A stretch of 32,155 nt of DNA from Pseudomonadota bacterium (GTDB lineage: Bacteria; Pseudomonadota; Alphaproteobacteria; Sphingomonadales; Sphingomonadaceae). The DNA is taken from positions 1-32,155 of the forward strand of contig JAEZHP010000010.1 in NCBI GenBank assembly GCA_023416515.1. Reading direction: 5' to 3'. The notes under the pieces were generated by a model. It did no database searches, had not been told where the DNA came from, and saw only the letters and a program-made list of their open reading frames with translations. The translations under genes and the position numbers were made by a program. Each line of letters opens with the position of its first letter. Position 1 is the first letter of the stretch. Shown piece after piece: positions 1 through 8,470 of this stretch.

Positions 1-1898
1 CGCGGACCCTGGCCCGCCTGCTGGCCGCCCTCGCCGCCCTGCCGGCCTTCGCCGCGAGCGCCGCCGCCGAGCGGTCCCTGTCCCCGCTGAGGCTGCGGCC
101 CCCACGGAGTCGAGAAGTCGACTCCCCAGCGGATCTCGCGCCGCTCGGCGCGCGCGAAGTTGATCGGGCGGGTGTCGAGGCTGATCAGCCGGCCGTCGGC
201 GTCACGCACGAAGCGCTCGGGGAACACCGCCTCGACCTCGGCCGTCGCGGCCGGGAAGTCACTGATCGGGTTGTCGATGACGCTGTCGACATAGTTCGCC
301 CGGAACGACAGGTCCGGGTTGCCCTGCAGTGGCCGCCAGTTGACGCCGAGATTGATGACCCGGCGACTATCGGCGTCGAGGTTCGGATTGCCGCCATCGA
401 TCCGTGTGATGTCGACGCTCTCGCCGCGCACGAAGTCGAACACGCGCACGTTGGGAGTGGCGATCACCGGATTGCCGAGCTGGGTGATGCTCGGCGCGCC
501 CTCCTCGTGAGTGACCGAGCCGATGAAGCTCAACGTGCCGGTCGGCCGCCAGTTGAAGCCGTAGCCGAGCGTGGTGAGGGTGCCGAAATCCGAAAGCTCC
601 TCGGCGCCCAGGTTCACGTTCAGCGACAGGTCGCCGATCGCGTCGAGGAAGGCGTTGCGGCGGCTGGTGATCGGGATGTCGAAGCTCGCCTGCCCATCGA
701 GCCGCTCGCGCGACAGCGACGTCTCCTGGAAGTTGCCGGCGCGGGTGGACTGGCTGTCGAAGCTGCGAAGCTCGCCGCCGAGGCGGACGCTCGCATTGAC
801 CCGGCCCGCGGGAAGGGTGACCACCGGGCCGTTGAGCACGAGCTGGGCGTCCGCGGACTGGTTCACCGACTCCGCCACGTCCGGAGCGACTCCGGCGAGC
901 CGCTCGGTCTCGCTGTCATTCTCGACCCGGTCGTAATTGGCGGTGAAGTTCCAGCGCCACGGCGCGATGTCGCCGTTGAGGCCGAGGCCGACATGGTTGT
1001 TCCAGGTCTCGCCGTTGCGAGTCAGCGGCGTGCGGCTGTCGGGGTCGTTAGACGGAAGGCCGAGCAGGCTGTCGCTTCGCGAATGGGTGAAGCGCGCGTC
1101 CACCGTCGCCGCGATGTTGCCGAAGATGTTGCGGCTGTGCGTCCCGTTGACCTGGATGCTCTCATTCTCGCCGAGCAGGGTGCGGAAGTCGCCGATGTCG
1201 ACATCGTTGAGCTCGATGGCCTGAATGATGTCGCGCTCGCTCTCGAGCAGCGCCGCCTGGTCCTGATATTCGATCCCGAACTGGGTGCGAGTGGGCCCGG
1301 CGATCTGGAGATAGTCGAGGTCGACCTCCGCCACGCCGCGGCCGCCGGCGGTGGCCATTCCACCCTCGAGTTCGACCGTGGTCGCGTTGAAGCGGCGGCG
1401 AAGCACCAGGTTCACGACCCGCTGATCGGCGCGGTAGCCGTAGCGGAGCGCCACTTCCTCGGGGAAAATCTCGACCCGCGAAATCGCCTCGGGCGGAATG
1501 TCGCGCACTTCGGAGAAGCTGGAGATCCGCCGGCCGTTGACGAGGACGACCGGACGGCCGCCGCCGCGGCCACGGCCGCTTCCGGTCTGGGGCGCAAGCG
1601 CGTCGAGCAGCTCGTTGACGTTGCTCGCGCCGTAGGAGCGGATCTCGGCCGGGCTCAGCGTGACTTCGGCCGGGATGTCGCCGAGAACCGAGCCGCGCGG
1701 ACGCTGGCCGGTGACGACGATCTCGTTATCTTCCTCGACGACGGGATCGGCCTCGTCCTGTGCTTGCGGCTGAGCGGCCGCCGCGGCCTCGGCCGGAACC
1801 TCTTCTGGCGCAGGCGCCGACGCCCCAGCCTCCTGGGCCCGGGCAGCGGTCGGGACGGAGCAAAGCAACGCGGCGATGAGCGGACGCGAAAATGACAC
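1..1898 (-). CDS. TonB-dependent outer-membrane receptor, N-terminal part (cut by window edge)
   Basis: The frame is open from a GTG at 1898, preceded by an AGAGGG ribosome site, down to base 1, giving 632 codons with the C-terminal barrel outside the window. The N-terminus is a signal peptide ending near ARAQ, then an Ala/Pro/Glu-rich linker. A TonB-box-like stretch (EIVVTGQRPRGSV) follows, then a plug domain containing VNGRRISSFSEVRDIPPEAISRVEI. Beta-strand-rich barrel sequence follows. The last 35 codons visible are rich in Gly, Gln and Arg, a low-complexity insert I recall from similar sphingomonad receptors. The protein should sit in the outer membrane and import a ligand with TonB-ExbBD energy; the substrate cannot be read from sequence. 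The DUF2459 gene lies 116 bp upstream on the same strand. Confidence 0.9.
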   Translation of the reverse strand, partial: MSFSRPLIAALLCSVPTAARAQEAGASAPAPEEVPAEAAAAAQPQAQDEADPVVEEDNEIVVTGQRPRGSVLGDIPAEVTLSPAEIRSYGASNVNELLDALAPQTGSGRGRGGGRPVVLVNGRRISSFSEVRDIPPEAISRVEIFPEEVALRYGYRADQRVVNLVLRRRFNATTVELEGGMATAGGRGVAEVDLDYLQIAGPTRTQFGIEYQDQAALLESERDIIQAIELNDVDIGDFRTLLGENESIQVNGTHSRNIFGNIAATVDARFTHSRSDSLLGLPSNDPDSRTPLTRNGETWNNHVGLGLNGDIAPWRWNFTANYDRVENDSETERLAGVAPDVAESVNQSADAQLVLNGPVVTLPAGRVNASVRLGGELRSFDSQSTRAGNFQETSLSRERLDGQASFDIPITSRRNAFLDAIGDLSLNVNLGAEELSDFGTLTTLGYGFNWRPTGTLSFIGSVTHEEGAPSITQLGNPVIATPNVRVFDFVRGESVDITRIDGGNPNLDADSRRVINLGVNWRPLQGNPDLSFRANYVDSVIDNPISDFPAATAEVEAVFPERFVRDADGRLISLDTRPINFARAERREIRWGVDFSTPWGPQPQRGQGPLGGGARGEGRQGGEGGQQAGQGP

Positions 1899-2014
1899 GA
1901 GGAACCCTCTTTACTATCCGGCTCCCCTGACGCCGGCACTTCATGATGAGCGCCGGCCCTAACGTCGCTTTGTCTCAAAAGTATCCCCACGGCGTGGGAA
2001 TTGGTCTCGGCCGC

Positions 2015-2692
2015 TCAAGGCAGGCGCCACATCACGCTCTGCTCGATCGGGGTCCACAGGCCCATTCGCACCCCCGCAGCCCTCAGCGCGCGGCCGGTCC
2101 ATTCGTTGCAGGTCATGATTGCGCTGTAGCCGCCATTGGCCTCGTAGAAGGCGTCGTTCGTGTAATAGCCGCGCCCCGGCACCGGGATGGTTCGCCCCTG
2201 TGGGTCGAGCTGAAAGCGCGGCCTGATATAGTCGACCAGCCGGCGATATTCCTCGGGCGTGAGAGTGATCGCCTTCTGCTCGCCGCTCTCCTGCGGGTTC
2301 TGGACATGGTCGACATGAACGAGCGTTCGGCCCAGCCCCGTTGCGGCGTTGAAAGCGGTCGCGACCGACAGCTCGGCCCAACTCGGCGTGTTAAGGTAGA
2401 AGTCGCGGTGGCCGTAACCGACGATGATGTAATTGCCGCGCGCCGGCACTCGAAGATGCTCAGCCGGCACATAAGGCCGCCAGTCCATCACCTCGTTTAC
2501 CAGCGGCATTCCGATCCCAGTATGGACGCCGTTGGTGTTGACGAAGATGGTCACGCCCCGGTCGGCCTCGCGCCAACCCCAGTTCGCCGGGATCAGACCG
2601 AGAATGACGAGCGCGACGAAGTAGAGCAGCGGAACCGCGACCAGAACCATCAGGGCGCGGCGCAGGATCCGAAGGGATGAGGCTCGGTTCAC
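2015..2692 (-). CDS. DUF2459 (TIGR02117-like) membrane-anchored protein
   Basis: A 225-residue protein with a GTG start at 2692 and a good AGAGAGG ribosome site. Residues about 10-35 form one membrane helix, so the rest is probably periplasmic. The remainder carries the DUF2459 pattern: IFVNTNGVHTGIGMPL near the start, YGHRDFYLNTPSW in the middle, and TCNEWTGRALRAAGV near the end. The conserved His and the Cys-Asn pair recall a Cys/His hydrolase, but that is inference and no reaction is established for the family as far as I know. It lies 116 bp upstream of the TonB receptor on the same strand and is divergent from the VTT gene. Confidence 0.85.
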   Translation of the reverse strand: MNRASSLRILRRALMVLVAVPLLYFVALVILGLIPANWGWREADRGVTIFVNTNGVHTGIGMPLVNEVMDWRPYVPAEHLRVPARGNYIIVGYGHRDFYLNTPSWAELSVATAFNAATGLGRTLVHVDHVQNPQESGEQKAITLTPEEYRRLVDYIRPRFQLDPQGRTIPVPGRGYYTNDAFYEANGGYSAIMTCNEWTGRALRAAGVRMGLWTPIEQSVMWRLP

Positions 2693-2708
2693 GCACCTCT
2701 CTTAAGAT

Positions 2709-2730
2709 GATTCCCGCCAAAGCGGGAATC
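2709..2730. repeat. 9-bp perfect inverted repeat, REP-like
   Basis: GATTCCCGC and GCGGGAATC flank a 4-base loop (caaa). It lies between the divergent DUF2459 and VTT genes and has no T-run, so it is not a terminator. Related half-palindromes occur at 21728-21745 and 27536-27561. Confidence 0.6.
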
Positions 2731-2812
2731 CTGCGACACCGACCGGGCCCCGCTTCCGGGCGGCGTCGAACTGTCTTCGACAAGTCCCCGAAAGGGCTTA
2801 TGGGTCGCGGCG

Positions 2813-3523
2813 ATGTCTCCCAGCCGCCGAAAACTGGCGCTTTTCGCCCTGCCTCTGCTGATCGCCGCGGCGCTCCTGCTCGTCTGGCTCGCCGGCGACG
2901 TCCTTACTCTGGGCGAACTGAAGCGCCGCCAGCTCGAGCTTCAGGCTCTGATCCGAGCCGAGCCCATAGCCTTCACCGCCGCCTTCCTCGTCATGTTCGG
3001 GCTGGTCGCGTCGGTGATGCCGGGCGCGGCGGTGCTCAAGGTCGCCGCCGGCGCCCTGTTCGGCTTGTGGGCTGGAATGGCGGTCGCGCTCGGCGGCACG
3101 CTGCTGGGGGCGATGATCGGATTCATCGCCTCGCGCTACCTGATGCGTCACTGGATCGAGCAGCGCTTCGCGCGCCAGGCCGCAATCATCAATCGCGGCC
3201 TGACAAGCAACGGGATCGTCTACCTGCTCGCGCTGCGCTTCAACCCGCTCATCCCCTTCTTCCTGATCAACTTCGCGATGGGCCTGACTCGGATGCGTGC
3301 CGCGACCTTCACCATCGTGAGCCTTGTCGGCCTCCTCCCGGCGAGCCTCGTCTATGCCAATGCCGGCACCGAGCTGGCTCGGATCGAGCAGCCCTCCGAC
3401 ATCCTTTCGACGCGCCTCATCGTGTCGCTCGTCTTGCTAAGCCTGATGCCGATCGCCGGCCGCTGGCTTTCCAAGCGCCTCGGCGGGAGCCGCGCCGTTG
3501 CCGATCCGCTGGAGCAGGCATAG
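2813..3523 (+). CDS. TVP38/TMEM64 family (VTT/DedA-like) membrane protein
   Basis: A 236-residue integral membrane protein. A first helix covers about residues 8-28. A polar linker follows, then the VTT core with MPGAAVLKVAAGALFGLWAG, a Gly-rich helix (GGTLLGAMIGFIASRYLMR) and ALRFNPLIPFFLINFAMGLT, ending with a helix near 200-220. The re-entrant Pro/Gly motifs are typical of the family, which is linked to lipid scrambling or membrane homeostasis; the exact substrate is unknown here. The thioesterase gene follows after 10 bp, so the two are probably co-transcribed. Confidence 0.88.
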   Translation: MSPSRRKLALFALPLLIAAALLLVWLAGDVLTLGELKRRQLELQALIRAEPIAFTAAFLVMFGLVASVMPGAAVLKVAAGALFGLWAGMAVALGGTLLGAMIGFIASRYLMRHWIEQRFARQAAIINRGLTSNGIVYLLALRFNPLIPFFLINFAMGLTRMRAATFTIVSLVGLLPASLVYANAGTELARIEQPSDILSTRLIVSLVLLSLMPIAGRWLSKRLGGSRAVADPLEQA

Positions 3524-3533
3524 GGTTGGCGCG

Positions 3534-3911
3534 ATGACCTTGCCGCCCTATGCCCGCACATTGTCGATCAGCGTCGAGGACGATCCCGACGGCGAGCCGC
3601 TGTACCGAATGCCGTTCGGCGACACCGTCCTAGGCCGCCCCGGCTTCCTCCATGGCGGCGCCATATCGGGCCTTCTGGAACTCGCCGCCATCGGCACCGC
3701 GATCCGGGCGATCGACGACGGTTCCGCGACCGTGAAGCCGATCAACATGACCGTGAGCTTCATGCGCGGCGGCACCGATCAGGACACGTTCGCAAGCGCC
3801 ACCGTCAGCCGCCTCGGCAACCGGGTTGTCAACGTCGAGGCTCACGCCTGGCAGGACGACCGCAACCGCCCGATCGCCTCGGCCCAGCTCAATTTGCTGG
3901 TGCGACGGTAA
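3534..3911 (+). CDS. PaaI-type hotdog-fold acyl-CoA thioesterase
   Basis: A 125-residue protein. I chose ATG 3534, just after the VTT stop; an in-frame TTG at 3498 would lie inside the upstream gene. The hotdog signature is clear: GFLHGGAISGLLELAAIGTA around residues 40-60, where the His-Gly-Gly precedes the long helix that carries the acidic catalytic residue, then INMTVSFMRGG and VSRLGNRVVNVEAHAW. The family hydrolyses acyl-CoA, often aromatic or medium-chain, as a homo-oligomer. Its 3' end overlaps the convergent M20 gene by 23 bp. Confidence 0.85.
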   Translation: MTLPPYARTLSISVEDDPDGEPLYRMPFGDTVLGRPGFLHGGAISGLLELAAIGTAIRAIDDGSATVKPINMTVSFMRGGTDQDTFASATVSRLGNRVVNVEAHAWQDDRNRPIASAQLNLLVRR

Positions 3912-5214
3912 TCCGCGGCATCAGGGCTTCGGCGGCCACGACCATCGCCTCGACCCCGGCAGTCACCGAGGGCTCGGGCTGGATCCGGAACAGCGGGGAA
4001 TGGTGCCCGGCCGCGGTCGCGAGCTCGGCCGGCGGAGTACCGCCGACCCCCATATAAACGCCGCGCACGCCTGTATCCGGCGTGACCAGATAGGCGAAAT
4101 CCTCCGCACCCATGCCGGTGCGCGGCGTGCCGAACAGCCGGTCCTGCCCGAGCCGCTCGGCGATGGCCTCGCGCACCCGCCGTGCGGTAAGCGGATCGTT
4201 GATCGTCGGCGGGGTCGTCTCGGTCGGCGAGGGCGTGACCACCGGCAGCCGGTCCTCCGGCACTCCGAGGGCCTGCGCCGTGCCGCGAGCGACCCGGGCG
4301 ATGTCGGCGAGAAGCTCGTCGCGCACCGCCTGATTGTCGGAGCGCACGGTGAGCGCGAGGTCGACACGTTCGGGGATGATGTTGGCCTTCACCCCGCCAT
4401 GGATCGAGCCGACGGTGACCACCGCCCCTTCAAGCGGATTGATGCTCCGGCTGACGATCGACTGGAGCGACACCACGATCTGCGACGCCACGAGAACGGG
4501 GTCGATTCCGAGATGCGGGTAGGCGCCGTGCGTTCCGACCCCGTTGACCCGAATGGTGACCGTATCCGAGCTCGACGCGACGATCGTGTCGGCAACTTCG
4601 ATGCGACCGGCCGGGCCCTGTGCGTCGACATGGAAGGCGAGCGCGTAATCGGGCTTGGGGAAGCGCGTGTAGAGGCCGTCCTGAATCATCGCCCGAGCGC
4701 CGGAGATCGTCTCCTCCGCAGGCTGGGCGATGAGCACCAGAGTGCCCGACCAATTCGCCCGCCGCGCCCGCATCTGGCGTGCGGTGCCGACCAAGGCGGT
4801 TATGTGTACGTCGTGACCGCAGGCGTGCATCACGGGCTGCTCGACCCCGGTCGCATCGGCCTGCCGCACCCGTGAAGGGTTGGGCACTCCCGAGCGCTCC
4901 TCCAGCGGCAGCCCGTCCATATCGGCGCGCATCAGAACCGTCGGCCCGGTGCCGTTGCGCATCACGGCCACGACACCGGTGCCACCCACGCCGGTGGTCA
5001 CGTCATAACCGAGCAGGCGAAGTTCCTGCGCCATCCGCGCCGCAGTGCGGGTCTCGCGCCCCGACAGCTCCGGATTGCGATGGAAATGGTCGAACAGCTC
5101 GGCGAGGTTCTCGCGATAGTCCTCGGCCACGGCGGCACGAAGGTCACTTTGCTGGGCCTGAGCCGGCACCGCGAATGCGGCCAGGCTCGCCGCAACCAGA
5201 AACATCCTCTTCAT
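3889..5214 (-). CDS. Exported M20-family amidohydrolase
   Basis: A 441-residue metallopeptidase-fold hydrolase. ATG 5214 follows AGGGGG at good spacing; an alternative GTG lies two codons upstream. Residues 1-21 are a signal peptide ending AQAQ, so the enzyme acts in the periplasm. Metal and catalytic motifs of the M20D/HipO group are present: MHACGHDVH, PAEE, the dimerisation-domain GTHGAYPHLGIDP, and GMGAEDFAYL near the C-terminus. Such enzymes cleave N-acyl amino acids or related amides. It is the last gene of a minus-strand run after two acyl-CoA dehydrogenase subunits (31-bp gap), so it may release acyl groups that feed that pathway; this link is inference. Confidence 0.9.
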   Translation of the reverse strand: MKRMFLVAASLAAFAVPAQAQQSDLRAAVAEDYRENLAELFDHFHRNPELSGRETRTAARMAQELRLLGYDVTTGVGGTGVVAVMRNGTGPTVLMRADMDGLPLEERSGVPNPSRVRQADATGVEQPVMHACGHDVHITALVGTARQMRARRANWSGTLVLIAQPAEETISGARAMIQDGLYTRFPKPDYALAFHVDAQGPAGRIEVADTIVASSSDTVTIRVNGVGTHGAYPHLGIDPVLVASQIVVSLQSIVSRSINPLEGAVVTVGSIHGGVKANIIPERVDLALTVRSDNQAVRDELLADIARVARGTAQALGVPEDRLPVVTPSPTETTPPTINDPLTARRVREAIAERLGQDRLFGTPRTGMGAEDFAYLVTPDTGVRGVYMGVGGTPPAELATAAGHHSPLFRIQPEPSVTAGVEAMVVAAEALMPRITVAPAN

Positions 5215-5245
5215 GCACACCCCCTATGCTGAAGCCTCGAGGCTA

Positions 5246-6379
5246 TCAGTATCCCGACAACCGCGCGACCCGCTCGCTATGGTAATTTGGATCGCCCCAC
5301 AGCTCGCCCAGGGCGCGGTCGCGCTTCATGTAGAGGCCGATGTCGTGCTCGTCGGTCATCCCGATGCCGCCATGCATCTGCACCCCTTCCTGCACCGCGA
5401 GCGTCGCGGTTCGCCCGGCTTTCGCCTTGGCGACCGACACCATCAGCTCCGCCTTCGGATCTCCCTCGTCGAGCAGTTGCTGCGCCTTGAGAGTCGCCGA
5501 GCGGGCGATCTCCAACTCCGAATAGAGGTGCGCGGCGCGGTGCTGGAGTGCCTGGAACTCCCCAATCAGGCGTCCGAACTGGGTACGCTGCTTGAGGTAG
5601 TCGACGGTCATGTCCATCGCACCCGACGCCACCCCGACCATCTCAGCGGCAACGCCGGTCCGGCCGGCGTTGAGCAGACGGGTGAGGACCGCCCAGCCCT
5701 CATCGACCTCGCCGACCACTGCGTCCGCATCGACCTCGACATTGTCGAACGTCAGCCGCGCCGCCATCGAGCTGTCGACCAGCCGTTCCGACGCGGCGGA
5801 CAGACCGTTCGCGTCCTTCCCGACCGCGAACAGGGTGAGGCCTTGGGTCTCGCCGGCCGAACCGCCGGTGCGGGCCGCGACCAGGATCACGTCGGCCGAG
5901 CCGCCCTGGACCACGAAGCTCTTAGCGCCGCTTAAGCGGAAGCCGTTGCCCGAGCGCTCGGCGCGCATCGCGATCCCCTCGGGCCGATGCTTGCGGCCTT
6001 CGTCGACCGCCACCGCGGCCACCGTGTCGCCGCTGAGGATGCCCGGCAGCCAACGCTCGCGGGCGGCGCTGTCCTTGACGCCCTCGACGAAGGCGACAGC
6101 GGAGACGAGGAAAGGCGAGGGCGTCAGGTTGCGCCCGATCTCCTCGAGCACGATCCCCGCCTCGACATGGCCGAGCCCCAGCCCGCCGTCCGCCTCCGGC
6201 ACGAGGATTCCGGTAAAGCCCATCTCGGCAAACTGCTTCCACAGCCCGTGCCCGAAGCCGTCTTTGCAGCCGCGGTCGCGCCAATGCCGAAGCTGCGCCT
6301 TGATCGACCCCTGCTCGGCCATGAACTCCCGCGTCGTATCGCGCAGCATCGCCTGATCGTCGGTGAGGTAAAGCGGCAT
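5246..6379 (-). CDS. Acyl-CoA dehydrogenase, small (non-canonical) subunit
   Basis: A 377-residue FAD acyl-CoA dehydrogenase-fold protein. The N-terminal helical domain includes MGFTGILVPEADGGLGLGHVE, then the beta domain (SGAKSFVVQGG) and a C-terminal helical domain with RTQFGRLIGEFQALQHR and QMHGGIGMTDEHDIGLYMKR. At the place where the catalytic Glu of a YEGT-type motif normally sits, it has LGELWGDPNYH. This fits the small partner of heteromeric enzymes such as the pimeloyl-CoA dehydrogenase or FadE26/27 kind. It starts 4 bp after the stop of the large subunit, so the two are very likely made together as a complex. Confidence 0.88.
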   Translation of the reverse strand: MPLYLTDDQAMLRDTTREFMAEQGSIKAQLRHWRDRGCKDGFGHGLWKQFAEMGFTGILVPEADGGLGLGHVEAGIVLEEIGRNLTPSPFLVSAVAFVEGVKDSAARERWLPGILSGDTVAAVAVDEGRKHRPEGIAMRAERSGNGFRLSGAKSFVVQGGSADVILVAARTGGSAGETQGLTLFAVGKDANGLSAASERLVDSSMAARLTFDNVEVDADAVVGEVDEGWAVLTRLLNAGRTGVAAEMVGVASGAMDMTVDYLKQRTQFGRLIGEFQALQHRAAHLYSELEIARSATLKAQQLLDEGDPKAELMVSVAKAKAGRTATLAVQEGVQMHGGIGMTDEHDIGLYMKRDRALGELWGDPNYHSERVARLSGY

Positions 6380-6383
6380 TCGG

Positions 6384-7547
6384 TCAGGCCCCCGGCAGGT
6401 TCAGGATGCGCTTGGCGACGATTCCGAGCTGGATCTCGCTGGTGCCGCCCTCGATCGAATTGGCCTTTGTGCGCAGCCACTCGCGCGCGGCCTTGCCGCC
6501 CTTCGATCGCTCGCTGTCCCACTCCAGCGCGGAGGCACCGCCGGCGGACATGACAAGCTCGTGGCGGCGCTTGTTCAATTCCGTCCCCGCATATTTCATC
6601 ATCGAGGGCTGGGCCGGGTGCGCGCGCCCAACTTTCAGCTCGTCGATGAAGCGCTCGCTCATCGCCCGGAAAGCGATGGCGTCGACGTCGAAGCGGGCGA
6701 CGTCGGTGCGAAGCATCGGCTCGTCGGCTAGGAGGTCGCCGAGCGCCGCCCCCAACGCCTCGCCGGAGCCGCCGCCGAGACCCATCCCGCTGATCATCTC
6801 GCGCTCGTGGCCGAGAAGATATTTGGCGACGTCCCACCCCTTGTTGAGCTCGCCGACGAGCTGGTCCTTGGGCACCCTCACGTCGTCGAAGAAGGTCTCG
6901 CAGAAGGGCGAATAGCCGGAGATGAGCAGGATCGGCTTGGTCGACACGCCCGGGCTCGCCATGTCGAACAGAAGGAAGCTGATCCCGCCATGCTTCGACT
7001 CCTTGGAGGTGCGGACGAGGCAGAAGATCCAGTCCGCCTTGTCAGCATAGGAGGTCCACACCTTCTGGCCATTGACCAGGTAATGGTCGCCTTTGTCCAC
7101 GGCCGAGGTCTGAAGCGAAGCGAGGTCGGAGCCGGCGCCCGGTTCGGAATAGCCCTGGCACCAGCGGATCTCGCCGCGCGCGATCTCGGGGAGGAAGCGC
7201 TTCTTCTGGGCCTCGTTGCCATATTTGAGGAGCGCCGGCCCGAGCATCGAGATTCCGAAGCTCATCAGCGGATTGCGCGCGCCGATCCGCGCCATCTCCT
7301 GTCGGAGGATCTTGGTCTCGGGAGGCGACAGGCCACCGCCGCCATAGTCCTTGGGCCAGTCCGGCACCGTCCAGCCGCGCTCGGCCATGACCTCCATCCA
7401 GCGCTTCTGCGCCTCATTCTTGAACGTGGGACTGCGGCCGCCCCAGCACATGTCGCTTTCGTCGCGCACCGGCTCGCGCATCTCGGCCGGGCAGTTAGCC
7501 TCGAGCCACGAGCGCACCTCGGTTCGGAATGCCTCCAGATCCGCCAT
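6384..7547 (-). CDS. Acyl-CoA dehydrogenase, large (catalytic) subunit
   Basis: A 387-residue acyl-CoA dehydrogenase starting at ATG 7547 with AAGGAG 7 bases upstream. Visible motifs: GWTVPDWPKDYGGGGLSP, the FAD/substrate-binding CQGYSEPGAGSDLASLQT, the beta-domain VNGQKVWTSYADKADW, and C-terminal SIEGGTSEIQLGIVAKRIL with probable catalytic Glu366. It is the catalytic half of the pair with the downstream small subunit. The operator-like palindrome at 7559-7574 ends only 11 bases before the start codon and overlaps the ribosome site, so expression is probably controlled there. The acyl substrate is unknown; heteromeric dehydrogenases of this kind often handle ring-containing, branched or dicarboxylic acyl-CoAs. 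Confidence 0.9.
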   Translation of the reverse strand: MADLEAFRTEVRSWLEANCPAEMREPVRDESDMCWGGRSPTFKNEAQKRWMEVMAERGWTVPDWPKDYGGGGLSPPETKILRQEMARIGARNPLMSFGISMLGPALLKYGNEAQKKRFLPEIARGEIRWCQGYSEPGAGSDLASLQTSAVDKGDHYLVNGQKVWTSYADKADWIFCLVRTSKESKHGGISFLLFDMASPGVSTKPILLISGYSPFCETFFDDVRVPKDQLVGELNKGWDVAKYLLGHEREMISGMGLGGGSGEALGAALGDLLADEPMLRTDVARFDVDAIAFRAMSERFIDELKVGRAHPAQPSMMKYAGTELNKRRHELVMSAGGASALEWDSERSKGGKAAREWLRTKANSIEGGTSEIQLGIVAKRILNLPGA

Positions 7548-7558
7548 GCCGCTTCTCC

Positions 7559-7574
7559 TTTACGTAAACGTCAA
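7559..7574. promoter_or_regulatory. Operator-like palindrome, copy 1
   Basis: TTTACGTAAACGTCAA reads as two 7-bp arms (TTTACGT / ACGTCAA) around a 2-bp centre; the arms pair at 6 of 7 positions. It differs from copy 2 at three positions, two of them in the spacer. It sits between the lipoprotein stop and the start of the minus-strand acyl-CoA dehydrogenase operon, partly overlapping its ribosome site. The layout resembles sites of acyl-CoA or branched-chain catabolism regulators (LiuR-like, from memory). The regulator is not in this window. Confidence 0.6.
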
Positions 7575-7609
7575 CTGCCGCGCCCCCGGAGCGGAGTCAA
7601 CGGCGTGGC

Positions 7610-8365
7610 TCAGGTGCAGAGCGACAGGAAGGCGATCTCGGTGACGGTCCCGCCTTCGACCTCGGTCGGCGGAGCGACCTCGCTCGTATAGTCGCGCGAA
7701 TCCACGACCGCTCCGGCCTCGTCGTACCGCCGCCAGGCCAGCGGCGAGTACATGCGGTTCGAGCAGTCGAAGCGAAGCCGATAGGAATTGAGCGTCTGCT
7801 GCCCCGTCTCCGGGTCGGTCATCCGGAACCAGGCGACTCGGGCACTGCCGTCGCGCTGGACGGACGTCGCGTCGATCGCGATGGACTGGCCGGACGGCGC
7901 CGCACCGAGATTGAGCCATGTCGGTGCGCTCTCGGCCGAACTCGCGGTCGTCGTCGTAACCGCCACCGTTGCGGTCGCCGCCGGACCACCCGGTTGCGCC
8001 GCCGCGATCGCGACCGGATTGAGGTCGATCGAGCAGCCCGCCAGGGCTCCGCGGAGCCCGCCCGGTATCGCCTGCTCGCGTGCTCCGTCCGCTACGAGCA
8101 TCAGATCGCGCGGCGCGAGACCGCTCGTCTCCCCGCGCCGGAAGGCCCGTGCCCGCATCTCCAGAGCGCGCATGTCGGCGTGGCCGAGCCGCTGGGCAAG
8201 CTGGGTGCCGAGACAGGTCGCCTGGGCGGCGGTGAAGCCGTAGCGCGCCAGCTGCGGCGCGATGATCTGCTCCTCATCGATGAAGCGATCGGCGATATAG
8301 CCGGTCCGGCAGCCGGCGAGGCTGAGCGCGGCCATCGTGGCGAGCAGGGTTACGCGTCTGGACAA
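7610..8365 (-). CDS. Lipoprotein, surface-adhesin-E-like C-terminal region
   Basis: A 251-residue protein using TTG 8365 as start, supported by GGGAGG about 8 bases upstream; no better ATG precedes the signal peptide. The N-terminus has two Arg, a hydrophobic stretch and the lipobox LAGC, so it should be lipid-anchored. The middle carries a DUF-like helical region (YGFTAAQATCLGTQLAQRLG) and a Thr/Ala/Pro-rich linker. The last 100 residues (TWLNLG, IDATSVQRDGSARVAWFRM, YRLRFDCSNRMYSPLAWRRYDEAGAVV) resemble the Adhesin_E domain. Function is unknown. It is wedged between two divergent catabolic operons with operator copies on both sides. Confidence 0.75.
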   Translation of the reverse strand: MSRRVTLLATMAALSLAGCRTGYIADRFIDEEQIIAPQLARYGFTAAQATCLGTQLAQRLGHADMRALEMRARAFRRGETSGLAPRDLMLVADGAREQAIPGGLRGALAGCSIDLNPVAIAAAQPGGPAATATVAVTTTTASSAESAPTWLNLGAAPSGQSIAIDATSVQRDGSARVAWFRMTDPETGQQTLNSYRLRFDCSNRMYSPLAWRRYDEAGAVVDSRDYTSEVAPPTEVEGGTVTEIAFLSLCT

Positions 8366-8470
8366 AGAGAGGTCCTCCCGGCCGCTGGTTATCACAGGTC
8401 CATCGGATTGCACCCCCACATCGTCCAACCCCTTGTGTCGCCCGCCGCGGCGCGATAGCCGCAGTGCCAG

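Noticed and set aside
1..100. Ala/Leu-rich plus-strand stretch resembling a signal peptide
   Set aside because: It has no start in the window, and the minus strand reads as the continuous Gly/Gln-rich insert of the TonB receptor in frame.
507..1895. A 462-codon plus-strand frame
   Set aside because: It is antisense to the TonB receptor, whose plug and barrel motifs are clear.
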